NCBI GenBank assembly: GCA_902614835.1
Contig: CACMMU010000009.1
Coordinates: 1-40,219, forward strand
DNA length: 40,219 bases
Source: an uncultured Pelagibacteraceae bacterium
GTDB lineage: Bacteria; Pseudomonadota; Alphaproteobacteria; Pelagibacterales; Pelagibacteraceae
Direction: 5' to 3'
Numbering within the stretch: the stretch's first letter is position 1; each line of letters opens with the position of its first letter. Position numbers and translations under genes: made by a program. Under the pieces are notes generated by a model that worked only from the letters and a program-made list of their open reading frames with translations, was not told where the DNA came from and ran no database searches. Positions 28,501-37,086 of this stretch are shown piece after piece.

Positions 28501-28578
28501 ATTGAATTAAAAACAATTGTTTAAAATGAGGCAATTTGTACCGCATTTGAACAAGAATTTATGAATTTGGGATATTTT

Positions 28579-29601
28579 TTAAAATTCTCTTGAAACATGA
28601 AGTAAATTTTTTCTCTTTTCAAACATACATCCGCCTAATGTACATTTTTTTAATTTATTATCCTCAAAACGATTAATTAGATTAAGTACCTTTTGTGACC
28701 TGGGAGGATAATAAGTCTTTGCCCTCATTCTGACTACTCTATTAATAATTCTAAATTTTATTTCTTCAGGCTCTTTTTTAAAATCAGATAAATTAAGAAT
28801 TGTCTCTTTTTTTTTAAATTTTACAAATTTTCTCATAGACTTAGAAACGTAGAAATTTATTGCATCTTTTGTTGATGAGATATTCTTGATAGATCGAGCA
28901 ATACTTTTAATATCTAGGCCTTTTTGTTCAAGAATTTTTTTTAAGTCTCTTATTTTTGTTCTTAAAAACTTTTTATTTGAGTTCGTAGGATCTTTAATTG
29001 ACTTGCCAAATATTCTCTTTGCAACATAGGATAGATCCTTCTTATTAATTTCAAGAAATGGCCTGAGCAAAATAATATTATTTTTTATTTTTGTTTTTTC
29101 GCTCATTGAGGATAAGCCCTCTATCCCGCTTCCTCTTGAAAGCCTTATAAAAAAAGTTTCGATCTGATCATCTTGATGATGAGCAGTCACTAGAAATTTT
29201 GATTTATTTTTATTACAAAACTTTGTAAGTAGTTCATATCTAATATCTCTTGCATTTTTTTGAATATTTTTAATTATTTTTTTCTTATTTGTTAGGATTT
29301 TCAGTTTCATATTTTGCTTTTTAAGTAGTTTCTTCACTCCCAATGCTTCTTTGTGTGAATTTTTTCTTATACCGTGATCGACTAATGCAAAATAAATTTT
29401 ATATCTTTTCTCTTCCACTATCATATTTGCAAGACCTGCGAGAGCCATACTATCTGGTCCTCCAGATACTGCTATAATCAAAGATTTGCAGTTTTTATTT
29501 TTTGAAAGATTTTTTTTTAATTTGGAGTATAGATTTGTGACTTTTTTGTCTTCTAAAAGATTTTGTTTAAGTTTTGGAACATTTAAACTTTTTCTTTTCA
29601 T
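28579..29601 (-). CDS. tilS: tRNA(Ile)-lysidine synthase, short form
   Basis: TilS attaches lysine to C34 of tRNA-Ile(CAU) so that it reads AUA, which matters in an AT-rich genome where AUA is frequent. The PP-loop ATPase motif SGGPDS is at 46-51, followed by LVDHGIRKNSHKEA, TAHHQDDQIETFFIRLSRGSGIEGL and RPFLEINKKDL. At 340 residues it lacks most of the C-terminal domain of the E. coli enzyme (432 residues). Its start overlaps the end of cpoB by 35 bases; no better downstream start is evident before the PP-loop. Confidence 0.93.
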   Translation of the reverse strand: MKRKSLNVPKLKQNLLEDKKVTNLYSKLKKNLSKNKNCKSLIIAVSGGPDSMALAGLANMIVEEKRYKIYFALVDHGIRKNSHKEALGVKKLLKKQNMKLKILTNKKKIIKNIQKNARDIRYELLTKFCNKNKSKFLVTAHHQDDQIETFFIRLSRGSGIEGLSSMSEKTKIKNNIILLRPFLEINKKDLSYVAKRIFGKSIKDPTNSNKKFLRTKIRDLKKILEQKGLDIKSIARSIKNISSTKDAINFYVSKSMRKFVKFKKKETILNLSDFKKEPEEIKFRIINRVVRMRAKTYYPPRSQKVLNLINRFEDNKLKKCTLGGCMFEKRKNLLHVSREF

Positions 29602-30532
29602 ACTCGGCTTTTTGTAGCACAGACTGACTAGCTTTTGGATATTCTTTTTTAACTCCCAATATCATTAAGCAACCTTGTTCTTTTTCACCCATTTTTACTA
29701 AAGTGCTTCCAAGTTTAAGTAAATTTATTGGAGCTTTTTTGCTTTTAGGATAATTTTGATAACCATCAAGATATGCTGCGGCAGCATCTTGGTATAATTG
29801 TCTTACTCTAAAAGTTTCTCCATACCAATATTGTGCGCTCCCAGCCAAATCATTATCTTTGTTTTTATCTATAAATTCTCTTAAAGCAAATTCAGCAGTT
29901 TCATAATCTCCAACTTTTATAAAACTTACAGCAAAATCATATTGTTCTTTTGGAGATTTGTTAGGTAATAAATCTTCTCTTTTTTTTCTTTCTGTTACTA
30001 CCAAACCAGCTGTTTCAACTGATTGGGTTTTTTGAACCTCATCAGTAGAATTTAAATCTGTATTTGATATTCTTCCAAGATCTTGTGGAAGATCTGTTCC
30101 TGGCAATCTCTTCTTTTTTGAAACAGATTGTTGGGCGAGTCCTTCTGATTTTGTTCCTTCTAAATCGCTAAATCTCAATTGGTTATCAGATTGAATTTTT
30201 GTAATTCGATTTGACAATCTATCTATTTTAAAATTAATTTCTTCATACTTGTTTGTTAGTTCCTGAAATTGTTCTTCAATTTCATTTAATTTCAACAGAT
30301 GTCTTGTTAGAACATCTTCGTTTAAACTGTTTGGTAAGATCTTAGCGGGTTGCATCTCTGACGTTTTATAAAAAGCTTTCTCCAGTGTTTTAAGGTCAGC
30401 ACTTATCTTTTGAAGCTCACTTTTTACTTCATTTATATTTTCCTCTGAACTTAAGGGACTGTACAGAATAAAGGGCAAAATAAATACAATAAGGATAAAC
30501 CTTGTAGAAAGAAAATTTTTTTTCAGATTCAT
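29567..30532 (-). CDS. cpoB: Cell division coordinator CpoB (YbgF), Tol-Pal associated
   Basis: CpoB is a periplasmic protein that links peptidoglycan synthesis with Tol-Pal constriction. The 321 residues start with a signal peptide (NLKKNFLSTRFILIVF, hydrophobic to about 27). A coiled-coil segment at about 33-115 is rich in heptad leucines and acidic residues, a low-complexity linker follows, and from about 190 come tetratricopeptide-like repeats beginning SPKEQYDFAVSFIKVGDYETA. Order and composition match YbgF. It lies downstream of pal but behind a strong terminator, so it may be expressed at a lower level than pal. It overlaps tilS by 35 bases. Confidence 0.92.
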   Translation of the reverse strand: MNLKKNFLSTRFILIVFILPFILYSPLSSEENINEVKSELQKISADLKTLEKAFYKTSEMQPAKILPNSLNEDVLTRHLLKLNEIEEQFQELTNKYEEINFKIDRLSNRITKIQSDNQLRFSDLEGTKSEGLAQQSVSKKKRLPGTDLPQDLGRISNTDLNSTDEVQKTQSVETAGLVVTERKKREDLLPNKSPKEQYDFAVSFIKVGDYETAEFALREFIDKNKDNDLAGSAQYWYGETFRVRQLYQDAAAAYLDGYQNYPKSKKAPINLLKLGSTLVKMGEKEQGCLMILGVKKEYPKASQSVLQKAEYEKKKFKCSKT

Positions 30533-30561
30533 TTAATACATTTATTTACATAAAAAATGGC

Positions 30562-30602
30562 AAAAAAAAGACCCCGATATTTTAAATAATAACGGGGTCT
30601 TT
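30562..30602 (-). terminator. Rho-independent terminator after pal
   Basis: A perfect 10-base-pair stem AAAGACCCCG (30567-30576) / CGGGGTCTTT (30593-30602) with a 16-base loop is followed, in the minus-strand direction, by a run of T. The GC core is striking in this AT-rich DNA. It lies 23 bases after the pal stop and 30 bases before the cpoB start, so it ends or reduces transcription inside the Tol-Pal cluster. It is the only clear terminator I found. Confidence 0.9.
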
Positions 30603-30624
30603 ATTAATTATATTTTATAATAAT

Positions 30625-31104
30625 TTAATTTGCTTTTACTGTAACTGATCTTCTATTTTGAGACCATGCTAGAGGATTCGATGCTGGATTAACTGGTTTT
30701 TCTTTACCGTAGCTTATTACACTAATCCTTTTTCCAGAAATACCGTAAGTCATCAAATAATCTTTTGCGGCATTCGCTCTTCTTTCACCTAATGCTAAGT
30801 TGTACTCTCTTGTACCTCTTTCATCAGCGTGACCTTCTAGTGTTACTGAAAGATCTTTATTTTTTCTTAACCACGTAGCTTGTTTTCTTAAAGTATCACG
30901 AGCAGCAGTAGTTAAACTTGATTTGTTTGTTGCAAAAAAAACTCTGTCCGGAACTCCACTTGCCAAGTATTCAATAGTTTCCTTTCCGGTATAAACGTCT
31001 CCAGTAAGATCGCCCTTCTTTGTAGTAGAGCAAGCTGAAAGAACGAAAGCACCAAACAAAACTATTAAAAGGTTTCTAAGCGCTGTATTAAATCTCATAT
31101 TCAA
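30625..31104 (-). CDS. pal: Peptidoglycan-associated lipoprotein
   Basis: Pal anchors the outer membrane to peptidoglycan and binds TolB and TolA during constriction. The 159-residue protein has a lipoprotein signal peptide with lipobox LSAC and lipidated C25, followed by an OmpA-like domain. The domain contains RVFFATNKSSLT, VTLEGHADERGTREYNLALGERRANAA (diaminopimelate-binding D and R) and ISYGKEKP. An AGGAG Shine-Dalgarno sequence lies 7 bases before the ATG, one of the strongest in the window. With the 80-base gap to tolB upstream and a terminator downstream, pal looks like an abundant, separately controlled transcript. Confidence 0.97.
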   Translation of the reverse strand: MNMRFNTALRNLLIVLFGAFVLSACSTTKKGDLTGDVYTGKETIEYLASGVPDRVFFATNKSSLTTAARDTLRKQATWLRKNKDLSVTLEGHADERGTREYNLALGERRANAAKDYLMTYGISGKRISVISYGKEKPVNPASNPLAWSQNRRSVTVKAN

Positions 31105-31184
31105 TCTCCTAAATATATTTAAGGTAGCTGTAATATTTCAAATTTATATAGATGTTGCAAGCACAAATTGTACAAATATTTTGC
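31105..31184 (-). promoter_or_regulatory. pal leader: candidate promoter and strong ribosome-binding site
   Basis: Reading the minus strand after the tolB stop, TTGTAC is followed after 17 bases by TCTATA (overlapping TATATA). Further down is AGGAGATTGAAT immediately before the pal ATG. The ribosome-binding site is clear. The promoter is a reasonable but unproven match. Confidence 0.5.
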
Positions 31185-32522
31185 CTATTTTGATAATAAA
31201 GAGGACCAAGATGGGTCCGAAGCATCGGTTTCTGTTTTTACTCTTCTTTCATTGTAACCGGTGATATCTATCGACCAAAGTTTAGCGGAAAAACCCTTTC
31301 CTGTTTTGTCAGACTTAGTTTCTCTGTAAAATATTAAAACTCTTCCATTAGGAGACCATGACGGAGCCTCTTGATAAAAGTTTTCTGTTAGCAACCTTTC
31401 GCCCGTCCCATCAGACCTCATAACACCAATGTAAAATCTTCCTTTTCTAACTTTTGTGAAAGCTATTAAATCTCCCCTCGGTGACCAAACTGGAGTTCCG
31501 TATAATCCTGATCCATGTGTAATTCGTTTTACACCTGATCCGTCACTTCTCATAATATAAATTTGCTGAACTCCACTTCTATCAGAATTAAAAGCAATAT
31601 ATTTTCCATCTGGGGAATAAGATGGTGATGTATCAATTGAGGGATGTTTTGTAATTTGTTCTACAACTCGGGTTTCTAAATCCATAGAATAAATATCTGA
31701 ATTTCCATCTTTAGCAAAACTCATAATAATTTTTTTTCCATCGGGAGAAAATCTAGGTGCAAATGTCATTCCGGGAAAGTTTCCAACTATTTCCTGAATT
31801 CCTGTCTCGATATCTAAAAGATAAACTCTAGGAAGATTTTTAAAATACGACATATATGTTACAAGTTGATTTGCAGGATTAAATCTAGGAGTTAATACCA
31901 GCTCATTTCCTAGAGTTAAATATTTTATATTAAATCCATCTTGATCCATTAGAGCTAATTTTTTTACTCTTTGATCTTTTGGTCCTGTTTCAGAAACATA
32001 TATAATTCTGGTGTCGAAATATCCTCCTTCACCAGTTAATCTTTCATAAACCTTATCGGAAATTATATGTGCTACCCTTCTCCAATTCGCTGGTGTTGTT
32101 GTAAAAGAGAGTGCCAGCATTTCTTTTGCAGCAGTCAAATCCCATAGTCTAAATTCAACTTTCAATTTATTATCTTTAATTAATAGCTTACCAGTTACTA
32201 ATGCTTGTGCTTTGATAAGCCTCCAATCTTCAAATCTTGGTTTTAAATGTGCTATATCAGGTTTCTGAACGAATGCATCCTTGTCTAAAGGGTTAAATAA
32301 TCCAGTAGACTTAATATTTCTTTCAATTATTTTTGAAATATCATTTCCAAGGTTATCTATATTAAATAACGATGATTTCTCCGATGCACTATCTACATAC
32401 AACGGCGATACTGCCATTGGCAGAGGATCCAGATTACCTCTTGTGATATCTACTTTAATTACACTGTTTGCATTTGTAAAAATTAAAACAAAAAAAATTG
32501 AGAAAATTATTATCTTTTTCAT
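31185..32522 (-). CDS. tolB: Tol-Pal system protein TolB
   Basis: TolB is the periplasmic shuttle between Pal and TolA. The 445 residues start with a signal peptide ([20 protein letters not shown]). An N-terminal domain of about 140 residues follows, and then a beta-propeller with repeated blades such as [55 protein letters not shown] and [15 protein letters not shown]. The length matches the family. It follows tolA by 10 bases, while the gap to pal is 80 bases. Confidence 0.98.
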   Translation of the reverse strand: MKKIIIFSIFFVLIFTNANSVIKVDITRGNLDPLPMAVSPLYVDSASEKSSLFNIDNLGNDISKIIERNIKSTGLFNPLDKDAFVQKPDIAHLKPRFEDWRLIKAQALVTGKLLIKDNKLKVEFRLWDLTAAKEMLALSFTTTPANWRRVAHIISDKVYERLTGEGGYFDTRIIYVSETGPKDQRVKKLALMDQDGFNIKYLTLGNELVLTPRFNPANQLVTYMSYFKNLPRVYLLDIETGIQEIVGNFPGMTFAPRFSPDGKKIIMSFAKDGNSDIYSMDLETRVVEQITKHPSIDTSPSYSPDGKYIAFNSDRSGVQQIYIMRSDGSGVKRITHGSGLYGTPVWSPRGDLIAFTKVRKGRFYIGVMRSDGTGERLLTENFYQEAPSWSPNGRVLIFYRETKSDKTGKGFSAKLWSIDITGYNERRVKTETDASDPSWSSLLSK

Positions 32523-32532
32523 AAAATTGTAA

Positions 32533-33339
32533 TCAACCTTTCAACATTTCTGTTGGGTCAAAATTTAATTGTAAATCTTTCCATCTTTCATATCCTGTTG
32601 GTGGTACTTTTAAGGGCTGACATATTCTAACAGCTCTTAACGCACTTTCAGCAAGAATTTTATAAAAACTTTGACCTGGAGTATTCATTCTCGCATGATC
32701 TAATATTTCTGATTTAAGTACGGTACCATCTGGTTTTAGTTTAAGTTTAATTCTTACGAGAAGATTTTTATCATAAGGCAATCCTAATGGTACGCTCCAA
32801 CAACCAAAAATCTGAGCTCTTAAAGCATCTTCCTCCGATAAAGATAGTGCTTGGGCAAAAGAGTTTTTTACAGTGCTTTGGGTTAATTTGTCAGTTTTTT
32901 TTTGTGTTTTTGCCTGTTCTTCCTTCGCTTTATCAATTAGTGCAGCAATTTCATTTGTATCAAATAGCTCTTTTTTTTCAAACTCTGAAGCTTGTCTTAT
33001 CTGAGGCTTTATTTCCTCAGGGTTTTGTTTTTTTTTAACTAATTCTTTTTTTTCTTTTTTTTCTTCAGGTAATGGAATTCTGTCAGGTTTTTCTTTAGCT
33101 TTGGCTGCTGGAGGCGCTTGCTCTGAAACTACTCTTTTTTTCTCTTCTTTTACTTTTTCAATAATTTCTCTGGCTTTCGGCGCATAGGGAATATATGTCT
33201 TATCTTTGATCTCAATAAACTCTACGGAAACTATGGGTGGTAAATCAATCGGTTCTCTTAACATAAATGGCAGTGATAAAGCTGTTAGGTAAATTATTAA
33301 TGTGTGAAATAAAAAAGAGAATAATAGATTTCTGCTCAT
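32533..33339 (-). CDS. tolA: TolA-like energy-coupling protein
   Basis: TolA spans the periplasm and transmits the proton-driven motion of TolQR to Pal/TolB. The 268-residue protein has one N-terminal membrane helix (about 4-26), a proline-, lysine- and glutamate-rich middle (about 50-165, with runs of KEEKKR and [15 protein letters not shown] type) and a C-terminal TonB-like domain beginning near [20 protein letters not shown]. It is shorter than E. coli TolA (421), mainly in the extended middle, as in many alphaproteobacteria. Its identity is secured by position between tolR (6 bases) and tolB. Confidence 0.9.
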   Translation of the reverse strand: MSRNLLFSFLFHTLIIYLTALSLPFMLREPIDLPPIVSVEFIEIKDKTYIPYAPKAREIIEKVKEEKKRVVSEQAPPAAKAKEKPDRIPLPEEKKEKKELVKKKQNPEEIKPQIRQASEFEKKELFDTNEIAALIDKAKEEQAKTQKKTDKLTQSTVKNSFAQALSLSEEDALRAQIFGCWSVPLGLPYDKNLLVRIKLKLKPDGTVLKSEILDHARMNTPGQSFYKILAESALRAVRICQPLKVPPTGYERWKDLQLNFDPTEMLKG

Positions 33340-33345
33340 AAAACA

Positions 33346-33759
33346 TTAATTCTTATAAGGCTCAGAAATTAAGGCCACCTTTGAAAAACCCGCACCAGAT
33401 AATCTTCCCATCACCTCTAAAACTCTCCCATAATTTATGGTTTTGTCTCCCCTCACATAAATTCTGGTGTCAGTTCTATTTTTGGATATAGCTAATATTT
33501 TAGGAACAATAGCTTCGAAACCAACTTTGTGTTCTTGAATAAATATTTCTCCCTTGGAGTTAATACTGACTGTTAAAGGTTCTTGGTCATCAGGCAATGA
33601 ATCAGCTGATGACTCCGGTAAATCAACCTGTACACCAACTGTTAGCAGAGGCGCTGTAACCATGAAGATAATCAAAAGAACCAACATCACATCTACGAAA
33701 GGTGTAACATTAATTTCGCTCATTGGTTCTTTTTTTGAACGATTAATTATAAAAGCCAT
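33346..33759 (-). CDS. tolR: Tol-Pal system protein TolR (ExbD family)
   Basis: TolR forms the proton channel with TolQ. The 137-residue protein has a short cytoplasmic N-terminus, one membrane helix INVTPFVDVMLVLLIIFMVT with the channel aspartate D23, and a periplasmic domain with VDLPES, SINSKGEIFI and IYVRGDKTINYGRVLEVMGRL. D23 corresponds to the essential aspartate of E. coli TolR. It starts 4 bases after tolQ. Confidence 0.96.
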   Translation of the reverse strand: MAFIINRSKKEPMSEINVTPFVDVMLVLLIIFMVTAPLLTVGVQVDLPESSADSLPDDQEPLTVSINSKGEIFIQEHKVGFEAIVPKILAISKNRTDTRIYVRGDKTINYGRVLEVMGRLSGAGFSKVALISEPYKN

Positions 33760-33763
33760 AATT

Positions 33764-34444
33764 TTAAACTATTGATAAAAACCTTTTGCAAAAATTATCT
33801 ACTCTTGAAAAATATCTTTGGCTATCACTATTAAATTTATTATACGCAATTACTGCGGGGATCGCAGCCAGCAAACCAAGAGCAGTAGCAAATAGCGCCT
33901 CTGCTATTCCAGGTGCAACTATTGCTAAACTTGTATTTCTAGAAATAGCGATAGATTGAAATGAATTCATTATTCCCCAAACTGTTCCGAACAAACCTAT
34001 AAATGGTGCTGTAGATCCAACAGTTGCTAGATAAGTAAAATTTTTTTCTATTTCTTTCAGTGCCTTGTCGGTAGAGACTTCTACCACTCTTTCTACTCTT
34101 GCACTTTGGACACTTGAAGATTTAGATCTAGTTTTAATTAGTTCTCCCATTGCTGATTTAAATATATTAGTTAAAGGATCTTCTGTTTTGTTTGGTAGAT
34201 TTTTGTAAAAAGCTTCTGCAGATTTTGATTTCCAGAATTTGTCTTCAAATAATTGGGTGCTTTTATCTATTCTTCTAAAAAGTCTAGCTTTTTCAAAAAT
34301 CAAAGCCCAAGAAAAAATTGAGCTAAAAATAAGAATGATAATAACGCTTTTAACAACAAAGTCTGCTCTTAAAAAAAGTTGCCACAATGAAAAGTCTGTA
34401 GCTCCTCCAAGGCCAACTACTTGTGCTGCAATTTCTTGTTCCAT
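33764..34444 (-). CDS. tolQ: Tol-Pal system protein TolQ (ExbB family)
   Basis: TolQ is the inner-membrane stator of the Tol-Pal motor. The 226-residue protein has three membrane segments (about 27-49, 133-155 and 166-190) and the ExbB signatures TYLATVGSTAPFIGLFGTVWGI and VAPGIAEALFATALGLLAAIPAVIAYN. It heads the tol genes. The usual ybgC thioesterase that precedes tolQ in many proteobacteria is absent; a 63-base AT-rich gap and the RuvC-like gene lie upstream. Confidence 0.97.
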   Translation of the reverse strand: MEQEIAAQVVGLGGATDFSLWQLFLRADFVVKSVIIILIFSSIFSWALIFEKARLFRRIDKSTQLFEDKFWKSKSAEAFYKNLPNKTEDPLTNIFKSAMGELIKTRSKSSSVQSARVERVVEVSTDKALKEIEKNFTYLATVGSTAPFIGLFGTVWGIMNSFQSIAISRNTSLAIVAPGIAEALFATALGLLAAIPAVIAYNKFNSDSQRYFSRVDNFCKRFLSIV

Positions 34445-34507
34445 TAAAGTTAATTACTTGCAGAATGTGTCATCAATTTGGCGTTTTAATTTTATAATAA
34501 TCTATTA

Positions 34508-34996
34508 TTACTCAACAAACTGAGCCTTACATTCCTTAAAATATCTTGCTATAAGAATAGCATCCGCTTTGTTTACGTCCTTTTTTTTTCTTAAACGATC
34601 AGATATAGAAGGATACATCTCGATCGCCTTTGTTCTACTTGCATCTTTAGATGCATTTATCAGATCAAAGTGTTTCTTCCATTTAGCGGGCCTTACATAA
34701 AAAATTGGCAGATTCAATGAAGCGCAGATGCCTTTGATTGCTCCAAAAGTTTGACCAAAATTAAACATGCTTGTTACTCCTTGGCCAGGCATTGCACTTA
34801 CCTGTTCAACAATTACAAAAGTAGAATTTGTGTGAATGTGTCTTTTTATTATATTTACTAGCTGTGCGCTATTTAATTGGTTTTTATTTTTCTTTCCCTC
34901 GGGCATAATTGGCATATCAAACAAGTCAAAGATTTTAAGATCATCTAATACTGCAATAGCTCCGCTTAATCCGGGGTCAATTCCAATTATTCTCAT
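34508..34996 (-). CDS. Phage-type RuvC-like Holliday junction resolvase
   Basis: An RNase H-fold nuclease of 162 residues. Probable catalytic acids are D7 in IIGIDPGLSGAIAVLDD, E64 in FVIVEQVSAMPGQG, and D140 with D145 in KKDVNKADAILIARY. The body (MFNFGQTFGAIKGI, VRPAKWKKHF, SKDASRTKAIEMYP) resembles RuvC-like proteins of phages. It does not match canonical RuvC, whose last motif is DAADALAVA with acids three residues apart; here they are five apart. It nevertheless occupies the usual ruvC place between yebC (1-base overlap, TAATG) and tolQ. No ruvA or ruvB follows. It may resolve recombination junctions, but whether it works with RuvAB is unknown. Confidence 0.8.
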   Translation of the reverse strand: MRIIGIDPGLSGAIAVLDDLKIFDLFDMPIMPEGKKNKNQLNSAQLVNIIKRHIHTNSTFVIVEQVSAMPGQGVTSMFNFGQTFGAIKGICASLNLPIFYVRPAKWKKHFDLINASKDASRTKAIEMYPSISDRLRKKKDVNKADAILIARYFKECKAQFVE

Positions 34997-35724
34997 TAGT
35001 TTAAATTATAACCTTTGCAGTTATGAAAAATATTCTGAACATCATCATTTTCTTCTAAAAGATTAAGCATATTTTTTAGTTTTGATTTTTCATCTGTTTT
35101 TAAGTCAATAAGGTTTTTCGGTCTCCATTCTATTCCAGAATAAATAAATTTTTTGATACTTTTTTCTATTTCACTTTTAACTTTGTAAAAATCCTCTTTG
35201 TTAGTCAGTATCTCGTGAAAATCTTTATAGCTCAAACAATCCTTCGCGCCTACATGAGCTGCAAGATCTAGAGCCTTTTCATCAGATATTAGTTCGTTTG
35301 AAACTTGTATAATTCCGTAATTATCAAAAAAATGTTTTGTTGAACCAGAGCTACCTAAACTGCCACCATATTTCTGTAAAATGGTTCTTATACTTGCGGC
35401 AGTTCTATTTTTATTATCAGTCAGTGTTTCGATTATAATTGCAATATTATTTGGTCCAAAACCCTCATATCTTAAATTTTCAAAATTTTGATTTTTATCC
35501 AAATCAGATTTATTGATTGCTCTATTAATATTATCTTTGGGCATATTAGCATCTTTCGCAGTTTCAATTGCTGCCCTTAATCGATGATTTGAATTTGGAT
35601 CCTTAGATCCAAGTTTTGCTGCAACAGTAATTTCTCTTGAGATTTTAGAGAAAATTTTTGATCTAATTTTATCTTGTCTTCCCTTTTTGTGTTTTATTCC
35701 AGCCCAATGTGAATGGCCAGCCAT
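34996..35724 (-). CDS. yebC: YebC/PmpR family protein
   Basis: YebC-family proteins act as transcription regulators or, in recent work, as translation factors relieving stalls at proline runs. The 242-residue protein begins with MAGHSHWAGIKHKKGRQD (the family writes MAGHSKWANIKHRK) and contains AKDANMPKDNINRAI, YEGFGPNNIAIIIETLTDNKNRT and GGSLGSSGSTKHFF. An AGGAGAG ribosome-binding site lies just before the start inside the end of the upstream phosphoesterase gene. Its stop overlaps the RuvC-like start by one base; yebC-ruvC adjacency is a conserved pairing. Confidence 0.96.
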   Translation of the reverse strand: MAGHSHWAGIKHKKGRQDKIRSKIFSKISREITVAAKLGSKDPNSNHRLRAAIETAKDANMPKDNINRAINKSDLDKNQNFENLRYEGFGPNNIAIIIETLTDNKNRTAASIRTILQKYGGSLGSSGSTKHFFDNYGIIQVSNELISDEKALDLAAHVGAKDCLSYKDFHEILTNKEDFYKVKSEIEKSIKKFIYSGIEWRPKNLIDLKTDEKSKLKNMLNLLEENDDVQNIFHNCKGYNLN

Positions 35725-36534
35725 CTATTTTCTCTCCTGTAAAGATCCGCCTAAAATTATTGGTTGAACTTTTTTGGCTAAACCAGTCGTGTCATCAGCG
35801 ACAACCATTAAACCACAAATTGTTGCATCGCCAAGTGCAGGGAAGTGACGTTTAGCAGAGGGATCTTTAAGAAATTTTTTTAGAGAATTTTCTCTATCCA
35901 TTCCAATAACAGAATTATAATCTCCGCACATTCCAATATCGGTTTGATAGGCAGTGCCCTTTTCCATTACTCTATGATCTGAAGTTGGTACATGTGTATG
36001 AGTTCCAACAACCATTGTAGCCTTTCCATCAAATAAATAGCCTATGGCCATTTTCTCACTAGTAATTTCTCCATGAAAATCCACAACAATAAAATCTACA
36101 TCTTTTTTTAATTTAATTTTTTCAATAAATTTTTTTGCTTCATCAAATGCATCTTCACATTTTTTCATAAATATATTTCCCATTAAATTTATTACAGCAA
36201 TCTTTTTGTTATTTTTAGAAATATATATTTCCGAACCTTTTCCAGGAGATCCTTTTATTAAATTTGCAGGTCTAAGTAACCTGGTATCTTTTGATATAAA
36301 CTCCATAGCTTCTAACTCGTCCCAAACATGGTTACCTGTTGTAACTACATCCACTCCTGCTTTTAAAAATTCATTAAATATTTTTTTTGTTATCCCTACA
36401 CCTTTGTCACCAGCATTTTCACCATTTATAATAACAAAATCTATTTTTTTTTCTAAAATTATCTCTGGTAATTTTTTTTGTATTGCTTTTACGCCTGATG
36501 GGCCGACAACATCTCCAAGAATTAATATATTCAT
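35725..36534 (-). CDS. ymdB: YmdB-like metallophosphoesterase (TIGR00282 type)
   Basis: The Bacillus homologue hydrolyses 2',3'-cyclic nucleotides and affects motility and biofilm formation; the role in alphaproteobacteria is unknown. The 269-residue protein has a calcineurin-like dinuclear metal site: GDVVGPSG (D8), INGENAGDKGVGIT, VVTTGNHVWD, VDFHGEITSEKMA, and VVGTHTHVPTSD near residue 175. TAYQTDIGMCGDYNSVIGM is another family hallmark. It abuts yebC with no gap and follows the cyclo-ligase by 6 bases. No signal peptide is present, so it is cytoplasmic. Confidence 0.9.
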   Translation of the reverse strand: MNILILGDVVGPSGVKAIQKKLPEIILEKKIDFVIINGENAGDKGVGITKKIFNEFLKAGVDVVTTGNHVWDELEAMEFISKDTRLLRPANLIKGSPGKGSEIYISKNNKKIAVINLMGNIFMKKCEDAFDEAKKFIEKIKLKKDVDFIVVDFHGEITSEKMAIGYLFDGKATMVVGTHTHVPTSDHRVMEKGTAYQTDIGMCGDYNSVIGMDRENSLKKFLKDPSAKRHFPALGDATICGLMVVADDTTGLAKKVQPIILGGSLQERK

Positions 36535-36540
36535 TTAAAA

Positions 36541-37086
36541 TTAAAAAATTCCTTTCTCAGTTAAAATATAATCCAATTTAATATCGGACTTTATAGTAGG
36601 TATTTTTTTATATTTTTGAAAAGAAAATGCAAGTCCAATTGTCAAAACTGATTTTTTAGATCGAATTAATCTTGATAGATACCTATCGTAATATCCTTTT
36701 CCATAACCAAGTCTGTTATGATACTTGTCAAAAGCCACTAATGGAACAATTATAATTTCTGGGATAATTCCTTTAGACTTGCTCAAAGGTTCTAAAAAAC
36801 CGTATTTATTTATTTCAAGAGGATCAAGATAATTCCATCGAAGAAATTTCATTCTTCTATTTAAAAAAAGTTTTGGTAGAAAGATGAAAAAGTTTTTGTT
36901 TTGTAATATTTTAAATAAATTTAAAGTATTTACTTCATAATTAGAGGGATAATACAAAGCAATATTTCTTATTTTTTTGTTTATTAATATTTTGATTAAT
37001 GGTTTAAAAAAATCTTTATTTACAGAAAAGTATTTCTTTCTTCTTAAGAAAATAAATTTTTTCCTTAATTTTTCTTTATATCGCAT
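36541..37086 (-). CDS. ygfA: 5-formyltetrahydrofolate cyclo-ligase
   Basis: The enzyme converts 5-formyl-THF to 5,10-methenyl-THF with ATP, returning a storage folate to use. The 181-residue protein starts with a basic region (RYKEKLRKKFIFLRRKKY), followed by IALYYPSNYEVNT, and has the signature IIVPLVAFDKYHNRLGYGKGYYDRYLS near residue 110-135, with the GYGKGYYD substrate loop. It abuts zapA without a gap, the zapA-ygfA pairing seen in many proteobacteria. There is no room for a 6S RNA gene between them. Confidence 0.93.
   Translation of the reverse strand: MRYKEKLRKKFIFLRRKKYFSVNKDFFKPLIKILINKKIRNIALYYPSNYEVNTLNLFKILQNKNFFIFLPKLFLNRRMKFLRWNYLDPLEINKYGFLEPLSKSKGIIPEIIIVPLVAFDKYHNRLGYGKGYYDRYLSRLIRSKKSVLTIGLAFSFQKYKKIPTIKSDIKLDYILTEKGIF

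Noticed and set aside
28530-28560. TTGTTC-N17-CCTCAT as a second promoter upstream of ftsH
   Set aside because: The -10 candidate is poor for the housekeeping sigma factor, and its spacing to CTTG is too long for the E. coli RpoH pattern. The downstream CTTG-N17-CCTATTTATA match is much better.
28579-29601. TilS considered truncated because it is about 90 residues shorter than E. coli TilS
   Set aside because: The PP-loop and the catalytic N-terminal domain are complete and there is no frameshift. Short forms are known in other bacteria, so it is a variant rather than a pseudogene.
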